Source of the DNA: Limnephilus marmoratus
Lineage: Eukaryota; Arthropoda; Insecta; Trichoptera; Limnephilidae
DNA: 64,000 nt
Assembly (NCBI GenBank): GCA_917880885.1
Contig: OU862913.1
Location: 24,871,286-24,935,285 of the forward strand
Direction: 5' to 3'
In this document: one piece after another, positions 1-9,665 of the stretch
How the letters are laid out: every line of letters starts with the position of its first letter
Numbering within the stretch: position 1 is the first letter of the stretch
Program-made: the position numbers and the translations under genes
Notes under the pieces: generated by a model
The model's input: only the letters and a program-made list of their open reading frames with translations
Databases searched by the model: none
What the model was told of the DNA's origin: nothing

Positions 1-977
1 CCCTCTCTACGGTGAAGCCGTTCTCGTGTTCGAAATGCACCTTTAAATACAGTCGTAAAAGAACTTAAAATCACCATTTCAGAACACACAGAAAAAACAT
101 TTTTTCTTTCCTACAGTTTCATAGGGTGTTGGGTTAGTAAATACACGCACAAAACAACACGTTTTAATTTTTTATTTCGAAATCGTTTGGATTAACACAT
201 ACTTATGCGATACTGCTGAAGAGTTTCAATTGCCCAGAGCTAATGGAATCATTCTATTCCATTAGGGGACCAAATGGATCAAATACTTGATTCGATCATG
301 TTAAATAAAAAATCGGATCATGTTAAATGAATGAAAACAGAAGAGTATTAATGGGGAGATGCATGGATATAATGAAGTAAGATTTGCTTCTACCAAAACA
401 GGTGAATGTGGCGTTCCATCCTCTCTACCTACCCCTCCAGGGAAACGGCGTTATGGTTAGTGTTCGGGCATATTTGTACCTACACCATGTATTCCTCCCG
501 TCTTACCTACCTATCCTGATATATCCATCTTTCAATTGTCACCGGTTCAAGATCGATTCCTAACCGTAAACTTCAGTGCAATTTCGACACCGCGCGGTAC
601 TGACGGCCAAGTACTTTGGTCTCGTCGCTTTATAGTCGAAACCCGGATCCGCGCAAGATACGTGCTTTCAACCGTGGAGTGTTCTTGAGTGCATGAGTGT
701 GGGACCCCAGGACGTCACCAGCAAGGTAGGGTCATCTTGTTTTCGGTGGACATCCCATTTTTTCCCCTTCATCCCTTTTTTCATTCCAACAGTGGTAGGT
801 AGAGATTCCGAACTCCGCGGAAGAAAGTAACAGGCTTCCAATCAGCTATCGAAACAGTTAGGTAGTCTTGTTGATGATGAAACGGTACAACACCACGTCG
901 CGTCGTAACAAGATATATTTTTTTACTTAATCCCAACCGCCAGGAACCAGTTAGGCTACGATATCTGCAATAACGAT
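1..977. other. No gene recognised
   Basis: I see no convincing coding exon, RNA gene or complete repeat here. The stretch lies beyond the 3' end of the minus-strand Myb/BESS gene. It contains short AT-rich inverted pieces near 225-320 and a pyrimidine-rich run near 760-790. Confidence 0.4.
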
Positions 978-1105
978 GGTTGTGAGGCTGAAGCAAATGG
1001 GGAAGAGGGAGGTAGAACAGTACCTGGCTATTTTAATCTAGTTACCAAAGACAGCTGCAAATTCAAGCAGTGTTTTATTCTGAATTGTGGTCTTTCACCA
1101 GAGTG
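978..1105 (-). repeat. Partial copy of tRNA-derived SINE family B
   Basis: The plus strand here resembles the reverse complement of the body of the SINE at 43866-44283: a gaggctgaag block, a tacctggctatt block and a tgaattgtggtct block in the same order. The tRNA head and poly-A are missing. It ends just beyond the stop codon of the Myb/BESS gene and lies on the same strand, so it probably forms part of that gene's 3' UTR. Confidence 0.6.
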
Positions 1106-1113
1106 AGTCTTGG

Positions 1114-1382
1114 CTAAGGACGTGAACGAGAAGATATAGCTTTGTATTTCTCAACAACCTCTAAAATTTCAGATTCTGCATCCAGTTTGTATTCTTCCGA
1201 AATCATTTTGAAACCATTACGCAGCGACATTAGGAACAAATCATTGTCTTTTTTCTGAGACTGTTCAATATTCGAGTCTTCGACATCGATTCCTTTTGGC
1301 GAACATCGAAATGGCTTGTGCTCGGTTGGTGTGTCGCATCGCATCTTTGGAAGCTGTAACTTTGTTGGACGCTCGTCTTCAC
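1114..1382 (-). CDS. Myb/SANT-BESS protein, last coding exon (BESS-like motif)
   Basis: This is the terminal coding exon of the minus-strand gene that starts beyond 8474. It begins after a good acceptor (TTTGAATCTGTAG) in the phase left by the exon at 4447-4557 and ends at a stop at 1114. It encodes about 88 residues. The C-terminal half contains KKDNDLFLMSLRNGFKMI followed by a charged helix (ESEILEVVEKYK), which fits the BESS protein-interaction motif (D-x-x-FL-x-SL, then an I-x-x-V helix). BESS motifs in insects usually accompany MADF or related DNA-binding domains and mediate protein-protein contacts. The motif call comes from pattern reading; exon membership rests on matching phases and splice sites. 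Confidence 0.7.
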
Positions 1383-1594
1383 CTACAGATTCAAACAAAG
1401 AATGAAACGTTTATTAGAGTCACTTTGGTAGGATTACATATTGCCAAATGGCAAATTCTGCAAGCTAATCAACTCAGGTAGAGCTATAAAAAGATGACAG
1501 TAGTATTTTCGTTTCGACATACATCAACATAATTTTTATAAAAATATGGTGTTATGTTAAGACACAAAGAAAATCTCCCGCTATACCAGCACCC

Positions 1595-2416
1595 ATGACG
1601 TATAATTCCACAACAGCACACGACAGCAAAGAAGTTACTGAACTTTTTGCTGATTACTTCTCAACGGTCTTAACAAATGAAATTCCAACTCATGATGCTA
1701 ATATAAAGGAAGATCCTCTTAACAAATTAATATCCTTAATCAGAATAAACGAAGAAATCACCTTAAAGTACCTACGTATCAAACATAGACCAAATAAAGG
1801 ACCAGGAATAGACAGGCTGCCTAGAATTTTTATAAGCAACTGCAGTAAATATATCTGTCTTCCGGTTTGCGTTATCTATAAAAAGTCACTAACGGAAGGA
1901 TCGTTTCCTCTCAAGTGGAAATCAGCTGTTATCACACCAGTTTTTAAGACTGGTGATAAACATGACGTTAAAAACTACCGACCAATTTCCCAACTCCCTA
2001 TTTTAAACAAAATTCTTGAAAAAATCCTCTTTGATAAATTGTACTTGACTATTTCGACAAGCATTATGCCGAATCAGCACGGATTTGTGAAAGGTGGGTC
2101 TACAACATTCAACCTCGCCCTTTTCATAAACTTCATACATAGCAAGATGGATGATTAGGAGCAAGTTGATACTATGTATACAGACTTCTCTAAGGCCTTT
2201 GACCGCGTAATTCACTCAATTCTTTTGAAAAAACTCATCCTTCTTGGTATACATACCGACCTATTTGAATGGATAAAGTCCTGCATTAGTAATCGCAATC
2301 AGGTAATATTAATCAACGGTGTCTACTCTAAGTCTATAGAGGTAATATTCGGTGTCCCACAAGGTTCCCACCTAGGTCCGCTCTTCTTCAACATTTATAT
2401 AAACAACATTCGATAA
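1595..2416 (+). pseudogene. LINE reverse transcriptase, N-terminal two thirds, broken
   Basis: Conserved RT blocks appear in order: NKGPGIDRLP, WKSAVITPVFKTGD, NYRPISQLPILNKILEK, QHGFVKGGST, YTDFSKAFD (with the first catalytic Asp) and GVPQGSHLGPLFF. One in-frame TAG at about 2156 separates two ORFs that share a frame. The reading frame is lost just before the catalytic ADD box, where the foldback element landed. It would have copied the element's RNA at a nicked target site; as it stands it is non-functional. Confidence 0.85.
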
Positions 2417-2454
2417 TGCTTTCAAAATTCCGAATTTGTGCTTGCGCTGACGAC

Positions 2455-2890
2455 TCCAGATACTAATATCTACAGCCTGTATGTCTGACTGACGAATATC
2501 TACAGCTCATATGTTGAACTAATATCTACGAACTTCAGAGTGTTGATTAATATCTACAGAGCGTAGGTTGAACTAATATCTACAGAGCGTAGGTTGGACT
2601 AATCAGCTAAATGTGTCCAATAGTCCGATATTACGAATTTTTACATACACACTTACATAAATTAAGTTTTTTAAACTGCATACGCAATATTACATTATTC
2701 CAATATGCTACACATAATTGCAAATCCAACCTCTGCCAGTCAGTGCTGTAGATATTCGTCAACACTTTGATTCTCATAGATATTAGTCAACAGTTTGTGC
2801 TGTAGATATTCGTCAACACTTTGGTTTTCATAGATGTTAGTTCGATTTTTTCAGTTTTTGGAATTCCTGTAGATATTAGTAGACGCCTCC
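2455..2890. mobile_element. Foldback-like element with subterminal repeats, inserted in the LINE
   Basis: The 436-bp insertion is flanked by an 11-bp direct repeat GCGCTGACGAC at 2444-2454 and 2891-2901. The left end carries several copies of ACTAATATCTACAG; the right end carries the same motif inverted (CTGTAGATATTAGT) several times, with variants such as CTGTAGATATTCGTCAAC. Inverted ends built of short tandem repeats, together with a target duplication of about 9-11 bp, suggest a foldback or MULE-like non-autonomous DNA element. No transposase ORF is present. Confidence 0.7.
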
Positions 2891-3504
2891 GCGCTGACGA
2901 CATGACAATATTCAAAGTTGTGCATTCTCTTTCTGACTGTGAAGGGTTACAAAGTGACCTAAATAGGCTTTGCAAATATTGCAAAGTTAATTGCAAATAT
3001 CAATGTTTCCAAATGTCATACTTTGACATTCATCAGAAATAAACATGTTATTAAGTACTCTCATTCACTCAATAATGAACCTGTCATCTCTAAAACGGAA
3101 TGTAAAGATCTTGGTGTTTACCATAGCAAACTTATATTTAATAAGCACATCGACTAAATCGTTCACAGGATAAAATGCTTGGTCTTGTTCTTCACATAAG
3201 TGAAGTGTTCAATAACCCACGTACTATAATAATGTTATATTTTGCATTAGTCAGAAGTACACTGGGATATGCTTCGCCAATTTGGAACCCGCTATACAAA
3301 GTATACATAGATAGCATAGAACATATTCAAAACAAATTTATAAAATACCTTGCCTTCAAATGCAACAATAACTTTGAATGCACATTTCGAACTTTGCAAC
3401 AAAGGCGAGCAATAGCAGATTTGACATTTATACACAAAATTTCAAATAATAACATTGACTGTACCGAACTTATTTCCCTACTTAATTTTAACATACCATT
3501 ATGA
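2887..3504 (+). pseudogene. LINE reverse transcriptase, C-terminal part, broken
   Basis: The RT sequence resumes after the foldback element with the catalytic box ADDMTIF, then LQSDLNRLCKYC. Frameshifts follow, and the thumb/tail region reads VRSTLGYASPIWNP, IEHIQNKFIKYLAFKC and RRAIADLTFIHKI at 3175-3504. No continuous frame remains. Confidence 0.75.
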
Positions 3505-3690
3505 CGTACACGCCATGCAGAACTATTCCACACGCTTAATTACAAGACAAATGCAGTATCTAATTCGCCAATCAATCGTGCTCTTCGTATGTTCAATAAT
3601 ATTGGTCTAAATTTTAACGTTCTGACATTTTCTCCGATTCACTGCCCAAATTTAAAAAGAGCATCATGTCAATAATATAAAATGTTCAAT

Positions 3691-3775
3691 GCGAATACAT
3701 ACATACATACATATACACATACTCACACACGCACACGCACACACAGACATATACACATACACACACACCTTCCCA
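3691..3775. repeat. ATAC / CA-rich microsatellite
   Basis: Runs of (catacata)n and (cacacg)n lie directly at the 3' end of the LINE at 1560-3690, as is common for LINE tails. Confidence 0.8.
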
Positions 3776-3790
3776 CTATACACATCACCC

Positions 3791-4193
3791 CAAGGGTGGA
3801 TCGAGGATTTTTTTCTGGGGGGCACAAGGGGCGCACGGGCAAAAAATTAACAATTACTGTTAGGATTTTTTTCTGGGGGGGGGGGGGGGCACAAGGGGTG
3901 GAAGGGAAAAAAAATCAACAATTACTGTTAGAATTTTTTCTGGGGGGGGGGGGCCAAGGGGTGGACGGGCAAAAAATCAACAATTACTGTTGGAAATAAA
4001 CTTGAAATATCATACTTCAAGTTTATTTCTACAAGTTCAAGTATGTATAGGAAGGTTTATGAAAGTGTCAAAACAATAGAAAAATTAAATGTTTAATAGA
4101 GACAGTTTTTGCTTTTAAGTATGTACTGTGATGGAATCTCCACAGTACACAAAAATACCGTCTGAGGGGGGGCGTGCCCCTCATCCGCCCTTG
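3791..4193. mobile_element. hAT-type MITE with 8-bp target duplication
   Basis: The element starts CAAGGGTGGATCGAGG and ends with the imperfect reverse complement (CCTCATCCGCCCTTG). It is flanked by a perfect 8-bp duplication CATCACCC at 3783-3790 and 4194-4201, which is typical of hAT transposons. Inside are three imperfect tandem copies of a G-rich unit (ttttttctgggggg...caacaattactgtta). It has no coding capacity. Confidence 0.8.
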
Positions 4194-4446
4194 CATCACC
4201 CGGTAATTACTTAATACGCATACAACAAATAAGACACTACAGTGAAACACATAACAGGTACCCACCATGAATTATACTTATTATTTGTAAAAAAAAAATT
4301 AACCAATGTATCTAGTGTGCTGTTTGTTGCTGTTAATAAATAAAAAATAAATAAAATAACAAAATTGTGTCCCTGATTTCTATAGAGGTGACACCACCGT
4401 CTGTAAAGTCCAATGTATCGTTTTTTTAGTAAATAAATCAACTTAC

Positions 4447-4557
4447 TCAAAGGGTCCGAAAAGGGAATCCGAGTTATTGTCTCCTTGGAAATATCCTCTT
4501 CAGAGGATACCGAAACTCTTTCAATTTTTGGCACGTGTAACGTAACAAAAGAAACGT
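4447..4557 (-). CDS. Myb/SANT-BESS protein, internal exon
   Basis: This internal exon of the minus-strand gene has acceptor tttttgcag before 4557 and donor GTAAGT after 4447. Its 111 nt enter in the phase left by the exon at 6568-6691 and leave in the phase needed by 1114-1382. It encodes a linker (DVSFVTLHVPKIERVSVSSE...) with no recognised domain, acidic and serine-rich in the middle. The two-sided phase match and two good splice signals are the evidence that it is a real exon. Confidence 0.65.
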
Positions 4558-4602
4558 CTGCAAAAAATCACAATTATACAGTCAAACATACATATAAAAT
4601 TT

Positions 4603-5040
4603 TGGGAGGCACGCGTGGGTTTCGCCGCCCCGGGAACCATTTATTGAATAACCAACACCTCCAATATAGATCACTACGTGGTTCTCACTACATTTGGTGG
4701 TGAGGTTTGTCCAGGTCATGGCGGCCGAAACGTCTGCCCATCTGCTGCGTGGGGAGCCGGATCGAGAGAGACTGGTTGAGGGAGATCTCTTGACCTCTCT
4801 AGCCAGAATTCCTCAACCCTTCGCCTTGCGCCGTATTTGGATGGATGGATTCATACGTCCGTCACTCTTGGACATACTGACCACCAGATTCCTACCCACC
4901 TCTCATTTTTCCTTCCCAGAACTTCCTACATTTCCTTTCTTTGAAAAATTCATCCTCAGAGATTGGATGCCATTGAGAAAAATTGTTTTCCTCGGGGCCA
5001 CCTGTGTGAAGCTAGCCACTGGAGCGATCACACGAAAAAC
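4603..5040 (+). repeat. Dispersed repeat family A, near full-length
   Basis: This repeat occurs in at least eight places in the window. It begins gggaggcacgcgtgggtttcgccgccccgggaac-like, continues through a tattgaataaccaacacctc block and a ggtttgtccaggtc block, and ends near the cctcggggccacctgtgtgaagct block and an A-rich tail. It has no coding potential. The A-rich 3' end and length suggest a SINE-like retroposon, but I see no convincing tRNA head. Confidence 0.7.
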
Positions 5041-5044
5041 TTAA

Positions 5045-5227
5045 ATTTGCCTCGTTTACTCCAGATTTCCCAGAAGGTCATTTTTCAAATTTTTCGCCAA
5101 CATTAAAAAAATCATACCTTCGTAAACATCATACATGGAGACATAAAAACTTATTACAGTGCTGTATATCCAATGAATTAACCTGTATTTTACCCTTTAT
5201 CTCATATTTGTAGGATTTATTAAAAAC
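5045..5227. other. No gene; short piece similar to the lipase-NACHT upstream region
   Basis: Positions about 5062-5116 (a tttttcgccaacattaaaaaaatcatacctt block) resemble 31010-31075 upstream of the lipase-NACHT gene. Nothing else is recognised. Confidence 0.4.
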
Positions 5228-5650
5228 TAGCTGGTTCCCGGCATGCGTTGCCATGCCATTTAATAAAGAAATTGTATCTCCCTGCGTGTCCTTTCCCATT
5301 CCTCTCGTTCCCCTTCCGCCTCCCCTTCCCCTTTTGCGTTCCAACTCCACCTCCTCCACCTTCCCTTTCCCCACTCCACTCTCCCGCTTCCCCCGTCCCA
5401 CGAACCCCCCTCCCGCATTTCATACTTTCAGTCCCGGTATATTCAATTTTCATACAGCTCGCGTGCCACCTATTGCAATTTTTGTATACAAATTTCATAA
5501 TGCCAGAGCTCACCAGTAGTTTTATACAAACCTTGTCCTGACAATAACGAACACACAAAAAAAAAAATATTTAATTTGATGCAGTCGTTCGGAAGTTATG
5601 CGAGTACATACATTTCGGCGATTCATTTTTATTTATATATAAAATAATAA
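5227..5650 (-). mobile_element. Helitron-like element family H2
   Basis: Read on the minus strand it ends ...CGCATGCCGGGAACCAGCTAG followed by T, the CTAG-T 3' end expected of Helitron-type elements. It contains a purine-rich stretch (the CT-rich run at 5280-5410 on the plus strand), the ctcaccagtagttttatac block, and near its 5' end the tgaatcgccgaaatgtatg block. The family recurs at 16066-16935, 26808-27100, 46793-47278 and 50330-51055. Confidence 0.6.
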
Positions 5651-5667
5651 TATAGAAGAAGAAGATA

Positions 5668-5684
5668 TGTAGATAGATAGATAG

Positions 5685-5714
<30 letters not shown>
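5668..5714. repeat. GATA/AT microsatellite
   Basis: A short (atag)n then (at)n run followed by poly-A, next to the 5' end of the H2 element. Confidence 0.85.
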
Positions 5715-5716
<2 letters not shown>

Positions 5717-6275
5717 AAATCGGAAAGTTTATAACCGCGCGAATCCCGCGTGTTTTTTACCTGAAACTGCCGTGAGCGATACTTATTCGAGTCCACATAG
5801 AATATTTTCAATTTTTGTATGTTGTTTGTGGTATACTTGATAATGAAGGGTGCATATCTATGAGAAAAGGACTTAATTTTAACCACAGACAGCTGATCAA
5901 GACGTGAAAAAATATTAAAATTTTTATTTTTAACATTGTTCTAAAATAGTTTATGAAGTTCAGATTTTCAACATGGTCGTAATAGATAAAGCATTTCAAT
6001 AGCTTCGTTTTAAAATAAATGACTTGCCAAGAAAATGTTTAAAATAATCACAATAAATGTTTTACGAATGGCAGGAAAATGTGGTCCATTTTTTGGCCGC
6101 TATCAATCGAAGAAAAAGAAAGGGGGTCCATTTGAAAACATGTCGTGTATATAATTATACGTGCGTAATAATTATAGGCAACTAATATAAGATACAGCGT
6201 AGCCACAGCTGTTCGAAGTCCGCCATTTTGGAGCTCGGAATTCGGGGTTGGAGGGTTGGACGCAGCCACCACACG

Positions 6276-6325
6276 ATCGGCCAACCTTCCAACTCCAAAC
6301 TAAGTTCGGAGTTGGAAGGTTGGCT
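6276..6325. repeat. Perfect hairpin in the Myb/BESS gene intron
   Basis: GCCAACCTTCCAACTCC is followed after about 10 bases by its reverse complement GGAGTTGGAAGGTTGGC. The same words recur a little upstream near 6240-6265. It lies in the intron between the exons at 6568 and 4557. Confidence 0.7.
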
Positions 6326-6567
6326 TTGGTGTGGAAGTACCATAAGAGGAATTCGAATTGCCCAGAGCCAATAAACAGTCCATGGAATCTCCGATTGTTA
6401 ATCTCAAAGGAGTTCGGATGGAAACGGATGGAGAAGAAGAAAAATCTATATCTTGTCAATAAACACATATAAAGTTATTTCAATAAACCAACGTTTCGAT
6501 TCTCAATAGTGGTATTTCACACGACCATACTGAAAGTAGGTACATTTATTTTCAAAATGTAACTAAC

Positions 6568-6691
6568 CTGCAATTTCGCTGTCATTTAAATCTGGTTCAT
6601 GTTTCACAATCTGCAGGGCAGAACTTGAGGGGCCAGAAATCACTGGAGGACTTTCGGATTTTTTTCGACATGATTTTTCTTTAGTCATCTT
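6568..6691 (-). CDS. Myb/SANT-BESS protein, internal exon
   Basis: The exon has acceptor cttttgtag before AAGATGACT and donor GTTAGT after 6568. It encodes KMTKEKSCRKKSESPPVISG... and ends ...VKHEPDLNDSEIA. Phase 0 at its start matches the end of the Myb/SANT exon (ATG|GTATTT at 8249); phase 1 at its end matches the exon at 4447-4557. Its ATG at 6688 could be an alternative start, but the good acceptor immediately upstream argues for an internal exon. The basic then Pro/Ser-rich composition is that of a linker after a DNA-binding domain, and IVKHEPD resembles a sumoylation consensus (hydrophobic-K-x-E). Expression is unproven. Confidence 0.7.
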
Positions 6692-7273
6692 CTACAAAAG
6701 GAAAAACATCTTCTAAAATCTAAACAAATATACATTTTCAATATTTCTAAAGTGGAAAAACTTATTAAGTAAAACCTAAAATTGTAATATTTGAGCTCTT
6801 GTCAGGAATAAACATAATGCTGTATTCAACAAAACTATCAATGTACGAGGGTTCTCCGTAAAATGAGGTCTCTAAGGTGCTACGACCCAAGTATAATAAC
6901 ACAGGTCTGCAAATTGACATTTTTTATTTTTTTTATGGTAATGGGTGAATTATATGTATTTCGGTATGCTGAATTCGAGTATGCCATCCATTTTGACCCA
7001 TCACGTAAGGATTTTCCGCAAAGTGGAAATTAAAACATAGGCAAAACCCGCCTTACACTACTTCTGTAGGAAATGTTCAAAAGAAAAAAAATCATAAAAT
7101 TATACAAATTTAATTAATTTTAAGTCATAAAATATTTTATTTACATTATATACAATTATAAATATATTCGTTTTGTGCTTTTTCTTTTGTGGGACGTTAT
7201 ATTAAAATTGTTAAGGTCCACTGAAGTCGCCTACTTGAAACTATTCGCTAGAACTTTCGTCTGATTCACTTTC

Positions 7274-7549
7274 TTATGATGGCAAATCGTCTAGGCTTTG
7301 GGTTGCTTGTGGTGTAGGAATGCCAGGTCCGTGAGGGACTGGGCGGAGTGCCGGATCCATGTTTGGGTAACAAATTTGTTTTTTTTTTTTTTTGGTACTG
7401 TACCCTTGCGCATTGCACGAACAAAAGTAGCAGTCATCGCTGTGGTTTCGATGCTCTCTCCAGATCGTGGGAACTCCAAAACGAAAAGATTTAACTTTAC
7501 CTTTTGACCACATTCTAAGTCCTTCAACACACCCTGAACTAAAGTCCAT
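7274..7549 (-). pseudogene. Fragment of a repetitive arthropod TE-like protein (WRE...DCYFC motif)
   Basis: The minus-strand frame reads RFGVPTIWREHRNHSDDCYFC, then a Lys-rich run and YPNMDPALRPVPHGPGIP. I recognise this FGVP-x-x-WRE / DCYFC / ALRPVPHGP signature as one that recurs in large uncharacterised, transposon-like proteins of insects and cnidarians; I know of no accepted family name. No start, splice context or downstream domains are present, so it is a fragment. It lies on the same strand as the Myb/BESS gene, in the intron between 8249 and 6691. The Cys pair and the His could bind a metal, but that is inference. Confidence 0.55.
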
Positions 7550-8248
7550 GCGGGGCCCAAGATTTGTCCTGGTCCCCTATCTTCACACCAAATACGCAAA
7601 ATACACTTTTTTAAGAAAATCAGTAATATTTCTTTGTAGTTTTTTCACTACACATTCACCAAAAATATGGCAAAAACTCTCAGAAGAATTTACACAACCT
7701 CTTGAAGCCATTTTTGAAACGCACATTACGAAAGTTGGAACAGAAATAAATAAATGAAGGAGCATGGAAGGTAGTGGACAACTTGTGAATTTCGGCATTC
7801 TCTCATCATACTCATACTTACTATGGAAAATCCCGATATATGTGATTCAACGCTGACTAATTGTATCGTCATGAGTTACTAAATGTTTTGTTTCAGTCTA
7901 TAAAACATAACATTATCTTATAATAAGTTGGAAGTAATAAAAAAATTACATTTCGGCAATAAACCCCGTTTTGCGCCTTAAGATAGGCAATCCCACAGTA
8001 TTTTGAGTTTTCTGGAAAAACCTTACGTGATGGAATTTTTGATAATTTTCCCGAATTCAGCAACCAAAAATACATATGAACTACATTTCAAAGAAAAAAA
8101 AACAGTCGCTGACCTGTGTAATTGCAGGAAGTCAATAGACGCGTATTCTTACTAAAAAGTAAAATTTGATACATTTATCCAAGACACTATCTAGAAATAG
8201 TTATGTTTAATTAAAATACATTTATTATTTACATAAATAATTAAATAC

Positions 8249-8474
8249 CATTTTGACGGCTCTGCTCCAATTGTAACATTTAAACTTCAGTTGACCGATT
8301 GAGCGATTTGTCACTCCTTCCTGATTGAATTCTCCGGCCAAGGATTTCCAGGCTTCTTCCTTCTTCCTCATAGTTCTTTGGTCCTTTTTTGGGCTGCCGA
8401 TGATGTAAGAATACTTTTCGTGGAGGTCCAGCAAGAGATCTACTTCTGATTGTGTGAATCTAGGCGCTTTGTCC
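8249..8474 (-). CDS. Myb/SANT-like DNA-binding domain exon of the Myb/SANT-BESS gene
   Basis: This is the first exon I can find of the minus-strand gene 8474 to 1114. Acceptor catgtttttag precedes GGACAAAGCG, and donor GTATTT follows ATG at 8249. It encodes 75 residues: DKAPRFTQSEVDLLLDLHEKY, then KKEEAWKSLAGEFNQ and SIGQLKFKCYNWSRAVK. The helix pattern with AW-x-x-LA-x-EFN and QLK-x-K-x-x-N matches the Myb/SANT-like (trihelix-related, zeste-like) DNA-binding domain of many insect regulators and domesticated transposon proteins. The exon enters in phase 2, so an upstream exon with the start codon is missing. Joined to 6691-6568, 4557-4447 and 1382-1114 it gives a continuous frame of about 242 residues. 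If translation ran into the intron it would stop after eight codons. Confidence 0.75.
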
Positions 8475-8869
8475 CTAAAAACATGATATGTAAAAAAATC
8501 AGAGTGAATCCTTCAGAAAACTAAAGTAGACAAGAATGGGGAAATATAATTGTAGGATTAATTTATTATAATATTGTTACCAAGTTAAAAATAATTTTAC
8601 ATTTTATTCTACGAAGAACCGCACAAAGAGGACACCGATTACTCTATCTCATTCTCTAGCAGGCTAGAGAATGGGATAGACCTATAGACGTACCTACGTG
8701 TTTGTCTCTCTGTTGTGTCGCTCGTTTCTATTTCATTGAGTTTCAAATTACCATGGTGCTAAAGAAGTTTTCACTTAAAAAATATCAGATGCGTGAGTTT
8801 CAACCAATCGGAATGCGCCAATCAACAGAGCCACTCAACTACTTGCAATGTGATTATCAATATCACTTA
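8475..8869. other. No gene recognised; possible upstream exon region of the Myb/BESS gene
   Basis: A start exon for the Myb/SANT gene would be expected at or beyond this stretch, but I cannot identify one. A short palindrome (attctctagcaggctagagaat) lies at about 8650-8672. Confidence 0.3.
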
Positions 8870-9248
8870 AGCCTCGATGACACACGGCTAGTTTACAAGC
8901 TACTATCTACTAAGTTTAAATGCGGGAAAATCGGCGAGTGAGATTGTCATGATGACACACAAAACTGTCCACTCGCTCAGAAGCGTAGGAAATTGAGGTC
9001 GCTTTTAGCGCCAGTAACAAGAATAACGACGCCTGCGTGAACTAATTCTTCAGATTTTTGACAGTCGAAACCAGCTGTTTAACGGAAGCCATGTTGGAAA
9101 CGTAAATAAACCAATCACGAGCATGCGGAGCAACAATCTGCTAGTTGCTGCTAGTTAGCAAGTGATACGATGACACTGGGCGAGTTTACTAACAGACAGT
9201 GAATTTCCCAGATAGTAGCTTATAAACTAGCCGTGTGTCATCGAGGCT
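8870..9248. mobile_element. TIR element (Harbinger-like MITE), copy 1 of a tandem pair
   Basis: The element is 379 bp with terminal inverted repeats of about 40 bp (AGCCTCGATGACACACGG...AGCTACTATCT and its near-perfect reverse complement). It is flanked on both sides by TTA. Three-base TTA duplications are typical of PIF/Harbinger elements. No ORF is present. Confidence 0.75.
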
Positions 9249-9251
9249 TTA

Positions 9252-9662
9252 AGCCTCAATTACATTCAGCTAGTTTACAAGCTACTATCTACTAAGTTTA
9301 AAAGCGGGTGAATCAGCGAGTGAGATTGTCATGATGACACACAAAACTGTCCACTGGCTCAGCAGCGTAGGAAACTGAGGCCGCTGCTAGCGCCAGTAGC
9401 AAGAATAACGACGCCTGTGTGAACTAATTCTGTGAGATCTTTGACAGTCGAAATAAGCTGTTTATTGGCAGCCATATTTAAAACATAAATAAACCAATCA
9501 CGAGTTAGCGTGTAGCGAGTTAAGTTGACGACCTTTTAACTTTTTTCGTAGATAGTCAACAATCTGCTAGTTAGCAAGTAATACGATTACACTGAGCGAG
9601 TTTACTGAGATAGTGGATTTTCCAGATAGTAGCTTGTAAACTAGCTCAGTGTAATTGACGCT
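9252..9662. mobile_element. TIR element (Harbinger-like MITE), copy 2 of a tandem pair
   Basis: This second copy, 411 bp, directly follows copy 1 after a shared TTA, with another TTA at 9663-9665. The interior (gcgagtgagattgtcatgatgacacac and later blocks) is highly similar to copy 1. The outer TIR bases differ from copy 1 but still pair with each other (CAATTACA... on the left, ...TGTAATTG on the right). Confidence 0.75.
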
Positions 9663-9665
9663 TTA

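Larger units (their letters stand above)
1560..3690 (+). mobile_element. Degenerate non-LTR retrotransposon (LINE, jockey/CR1-like)
   Basis: This plus-strand LINE relic covers the region before the reverse transcriptase through the C-terminal tail. The endonuclease and ORF1 are absent, so it is 5'-truncated. It carries an in-frame stop at about 2156, a foldback-type element at 2455-2890 and further frameshifts after 3040. Its 3' end runs into ATAC/CA microsatellite near 3690. The tail, with a RRAIADLTFIHKI-like segment, resembles the LINE that interrupts the lipase-NACHT gene, so the two may belong to one family. Confidence 0.8.

Noticed and set aside
3682..3999. His/Thr-rich ORF of 105 codons
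   Set aside because: It reads through a CA microsatellite and the G-rich units of a hAT MITE.
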